Assembly (NCBI GenBank): GCA_964617105.1
Contig: CAZTWC010000192.1
Span: forward strand, 1 to 7,209
Direction of reading: 5' to 3'
DNA from: CAZTWC01 sp964617105 [NCBI: uncultured Myxococcia bacterium]
GTDB taxonomy: Bacteria > CAZTWC01
Length of the DNA: 7,209 nt
Positions 5,471-7,209 of this stretch are shown here, one piece after another. The notes under the pieces are model-generated. The model was given only the letters and a program-made list of their open reading frames with translations. It did no database searches and was not told the origin of the DNA. The translations under genes were made by a program, and so were the position numbers. Position 1 is the first letter of the stretch; every line of letters starts with the position of its first letter.

Positions 5471-6805
5471 ATGGGCACACATAAGCAAAAAACAATCAAA
5501 ATCGCCAAGCCCGAAGGAAAACTAGGTATTTTAATTCCTGGACTGGGCGCTGTCGGCACTACCCTAATTGCTGGCGCTATGCTGGTTAGGAATAATCATG
5601 CCCGTCCCATTGGCTCGCTTACTCAAATGGGCACCATGCGGCTGGGCAAAAGAACCGATGGCAGGTCACCTTTAATAAAAGATGTAGTTCCTTTGGCCAA
5701 CCTTGATCAATTGGTTTTCGGCGGTTGGGATATTTTTCCCGAGTCCTGTTTTGATGCTGGTTCTAAAAGCAGTGTGCTAAAAAAAGAACATTTACAGGCA
5801 GTGCAGGATGAACTATCGGCCATTAAACCCATGACTGCGGTTTTTGATAAAAAATTTGTTAAAAACCTGGATGGTCCCAATGTAAAAAATGGTAAAAACA
5901 AACTGGATTTGGCCGAGCAACTTATAGAAGACATCGCTAAATTTAAACAGGAGCACAATTTAAACCGGATAGTAATGGTATGGTGTGCCAGTACTGAGAT
6001 TTACCTGGAACCAGAAGATGTTCATAATGACCTGGAAGTTTTTGAGCAGGGTATGAAAGAGAATCATCCCAGTATAGCGCCCAGTATGATCTATGCCTAT
6101 GCTGCTATCAAGTCGGGTGTGCCTTTTGTTAACGGCGCCCCCAACTTATCAGTGGATATACCTGCCCTCAGGGAACTGGCCAACCAGAAAGCGGTTCCCA
6201 TTGCCGGTCACGACTTTAAAACCGGACAAACCCTGATGAAAACTATACTGGCTCCGGGGCTAAAAGCACGCCTTTTGGGACTGGACGGTTGGTTTTCTAC
6301 CAATATTTTAGGCAACCGGGATGGTGAAGTTTTGGACGACCCCGACTCCTTTAAAACCAAAGAGAAGAGTAAACTCTCTGTGCTACGCACCATTTTACAA
6401 CCAGAGGTTTACCCCGATCTTTACCAGAACTATACTCATAAAGTTAGGATCAATTACTACCCACCCCGGGGTGACAACAAGGAAGGATGGGACAATATAG
6501 ATATTTTCGGCTGGCTGGGTTACCCTATGCAGATAAAAATAGACTTTCTGTGCCGCGACTCTATCCTGGCGGCGCCAGTGGCTCTGGACCTGGCCCTGTT
6601 TATCGATTTGGCGGCCAGGGCCAACATGGGCGGAGTGCAGGAATGGCTATCCTTTTACTTTAAAAATCCCATGACCGCCAAAGAACTCTACCCTGAACAC
6701 GACCTGTTCATCCAATTGACCAAATTAAAAAACACTTTGCGCTATCTAATTGGAGAAGAATTGATCACCCACCTGGGGATAGAGTACTACAACTATTTTG
6801 ATTGA
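5471..6805 (+). CDS. ino1: myo-Inositol-1-phosphate synthase (inositol-3-phosphate synthase)
   Basis: The enzyme converts D-glucose 6-phosphate to 1D-myo-inositol 3-phosphate in the cytoplasm with bound NAD, the first step to inositol, inositol lipids or compatible solutes. At 444 residues it has the length of the shorter bacterial and archaeal form. The NAD-binding loop GLGAVGTT is at 24-31, within GILIPGLGAVGTTLIAG. Other family blocks are VFGGWDIFPESCFDA (82-96), VMVWCASTEIY (168-178), GVPFVNGAPNLSVD (216-229) and GHDFKTGQTLMKT (246-258). They continue with STNILGNRDGEVL (276-288) and PMQIKIDFLCRDSILAAPVALDLALF (352-377). Lys251 and Lys356 are at positions where family members carry catalytic lysines. 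No break or missing motif is seen. It is transcribed alone, divergent from the B12 operon and converging on the Gly-rich gene. The product could feed phosphatidylinositol or inositol phosphate solutes, but no partner gene is in view. Confidence 0.95.
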   Translation: MGTHKQKTIKIAKPEGKLGILIPGLGAVGTTLIAGAMLVRNNHARPIGSLTQMGTMRLGKRTDGRSPLIKDVVPLANLDQLVFGGWDIFPESCFDAGSKSSVLKKEHLQAVQDELSAIKPMTAVFDKKFVKNLDGPNVKNGKNKLDLAEQLIEDIAKFKQEHNLNRIVMVWCASTEIYLEPEDVHNDLEVFEQGMKENHPSIAPSMIYAYAAIKSGVPFVNGAPNLSVDIPALRELANQKAVPIAGHDFKTGQTLMKTILAPGLKARLLGLDGWFSTNILGNRDGEVLDDPDSFKTKEKSKLSVLRTILQPEVYPDLYQNYTHKVRINYYPPRGDNKEGWDNIDIFGWLGYPMQIKIDFLCRDSILAAPVALDLALFIDLAARANMGGVQEWLSFYFKNPMTAKELYPEHDLFIQLTKLKNTLRYLIGEELITHLGIEYYNYFD

Positions 6806-6833
6806 GATATCTCTGAAAATCAACCAGGTTGCC

Positions 6834-7209
6834 TTACCAGTTCTTCTCGGCCAAGTCGCCGTCAGAACCCGGATTACCGTCAGAGTAGCCTCCCTGGCCG
6901 CCAATTCCCTGGGTGTTTTCGTTGGTGCTCAGCACCGGATTTGAACTGCCGGCTTTATAGAGGCAATAAGAGACACCTCCAGCGCCGCCGCCGCCAAAAC
7001 CACCGGTGCCACCAGTGCCGCCATTACCGCCAGAACCACCTGCGCCCGATATATCTGCGCGATTTCCGCCACCGCCACCGGTACCAGATTTTCCTCCTGA
7101 CCCGCCGCTGCCACCTTTACCGCCAGTGCCGCCAGTGCCTGCTAAAATGATATTATCGTAGATTTGCGGTGAGGAGTTGTATAGATAGATAGCAAAAGAG
7201 CCACCGCCG
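6834..7209 (-). CDS. C-terminal part of a Gly-rich repetitive surface protein (5' partial)
   Basis: An open frame enters from the right edge on the minus strand (first full codon 7208-7206) and ends at TAA, 6836-6834. The visible 124 residues contain a long Gly-rich tract (residues 24-78, GTGG, GSGG and GNGG units) between two related non-Gly stretches. These are SFAIYLYNSSPQIYDNIIL near residue 4 and SYCLYKAGSSNPVLSTNEN near residue 80, each followed by GxGGxGG. The tail is polar and ends in DLAEKNW. There is no LPXTG, PEP-CTERM or membrane anchor at the end. The pattern resembles large exported bacterial proteins in which beta-helix-like repeats alternate with Gly-rich loops. The function is unknown. 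The composition is very GC-rich compared with neighbours, a consequence of GGN codons. It converges with the synthase gene across 28 nt in which I see no terminator. Confidence 0.8.
   Translation of the reverse strand, partial: GGGSFAIYLYNSSPQIYDNIILAGTGGTGGKGGSGGSGGKSGTGGGGGNRADISGAGGSGGNGGTGGTGGFGGGGAGGVSYCLYKAGSSNPVLSTNENTQGIGGQGGYSDGNPGSDGDLAEKNW
6975..7139 (-). repeat. Gly-rich GGx microrepeat tract within the surface protein gene
   Basis: About 55 codons dominated by GGC/GGT/GGA/GGG, with Thr, Ser, Lys or Asn at the third position of the GGx units. The DNA repeat is imperfect: glycine codons vary, so protein-level selection is more likely than recent slippage. On the plus strand it reads as CCGCCA/CCGCCG-like repeats and creates spurious open frames. 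Confidence 0.7.

Noticed and set aside
6821-6831. CAACC-A-GGTTG palindrome between the synthase and the Gly-rich gene as a terminator
   Set aside because: The loop would be one base, so no hairpin of that stem can form, and no T-run follows.
6975-7139. CRISPR array or satellite repeat
   Set aside because: The repeats are 6-9 nt, irregular and in frame as GGx codons; there are no constant repeats with unique spacers.
6941-7150. Plus-strand open frame rich in Arg, His and Cys, and a minus frame rich in Ala and Val (6929-7114)
   Set aside because: Both are shadows created by the GGN-codon repeats of the Gly-rich gene. The minus-strand Gly-rich frame runs open to the window edge and has sensible flanking sequence.

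Overview
The window comes from a Gram-negative (diderm) bacterium. It encodes an outer-membrane TonB-dependent receptor, a TonB protein and two lipoproteins with clear lipoboxes. No sequence here fixes the phylum. The gene set (BtuB-like receptor, surface beta-propeller lipoprotein, DUF4465 lipoprotein, bacterial myo-inositol-phosphate synthase, Gly-rich surface protein) would fit a Bacteroidota-related or Desulfobacterota-type organism, but that is inference.

Layout. Positions 1-177 (+) hold the C-terminal end of a probable surface or secreted protein. It is followed almost without a gap by a BtuB-like TonB-dependent receptor (180-2252, +). Converging on it is a three-gene minus-strand operon. 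In transcription order this is a cobalamin riboswitch (about 5319-5164), a leader with mutually exclusive pairings, a DUF4465 lipoprotein (5002-4160), a YncE/BtuG-like beta-propeller lipoprotein (4152-3061) and a TonB energy transducer (3095-2304). Divergent from the riboswitch, with its own promoter, is a myo-inositol-1-phosphate synthase gene (5471-6805, +). Converging on that gene is the C-terminal part of a Gly-rich repetitive surface protein (7209-6834, -), cut by the window edge.

How it fits together. The riboswitch sequence is unmistakable: it has the aptamer core and the B12 box. It places DUF4465, the propeller and TonB under cobalamin control. With the adjacent BtuB-like receptor, the block reads as an outer-membrane corrinoid-capture and uptake locus. 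Two surface lipoproteins would capture the ligand, the receptor would import it, and a locus-specific TonB would power the receptor. It resembles the BtuB-BtuG systems of gut Bacteroides but has a different arrangement: convergent, with its own TonB. No BtuFCD, ExbB or ExbD gene is in the window. The inositol-phosphate synthase and the Gly-rich protein appear to be unrelated neighbours.

The most interesting points are the riboswitch-linked DUF4465/propeller/TonB operon, and its leader. That leader holds four short complementary segments, one of them the ribosome binding site, which together form a simple on/off switch on paper.
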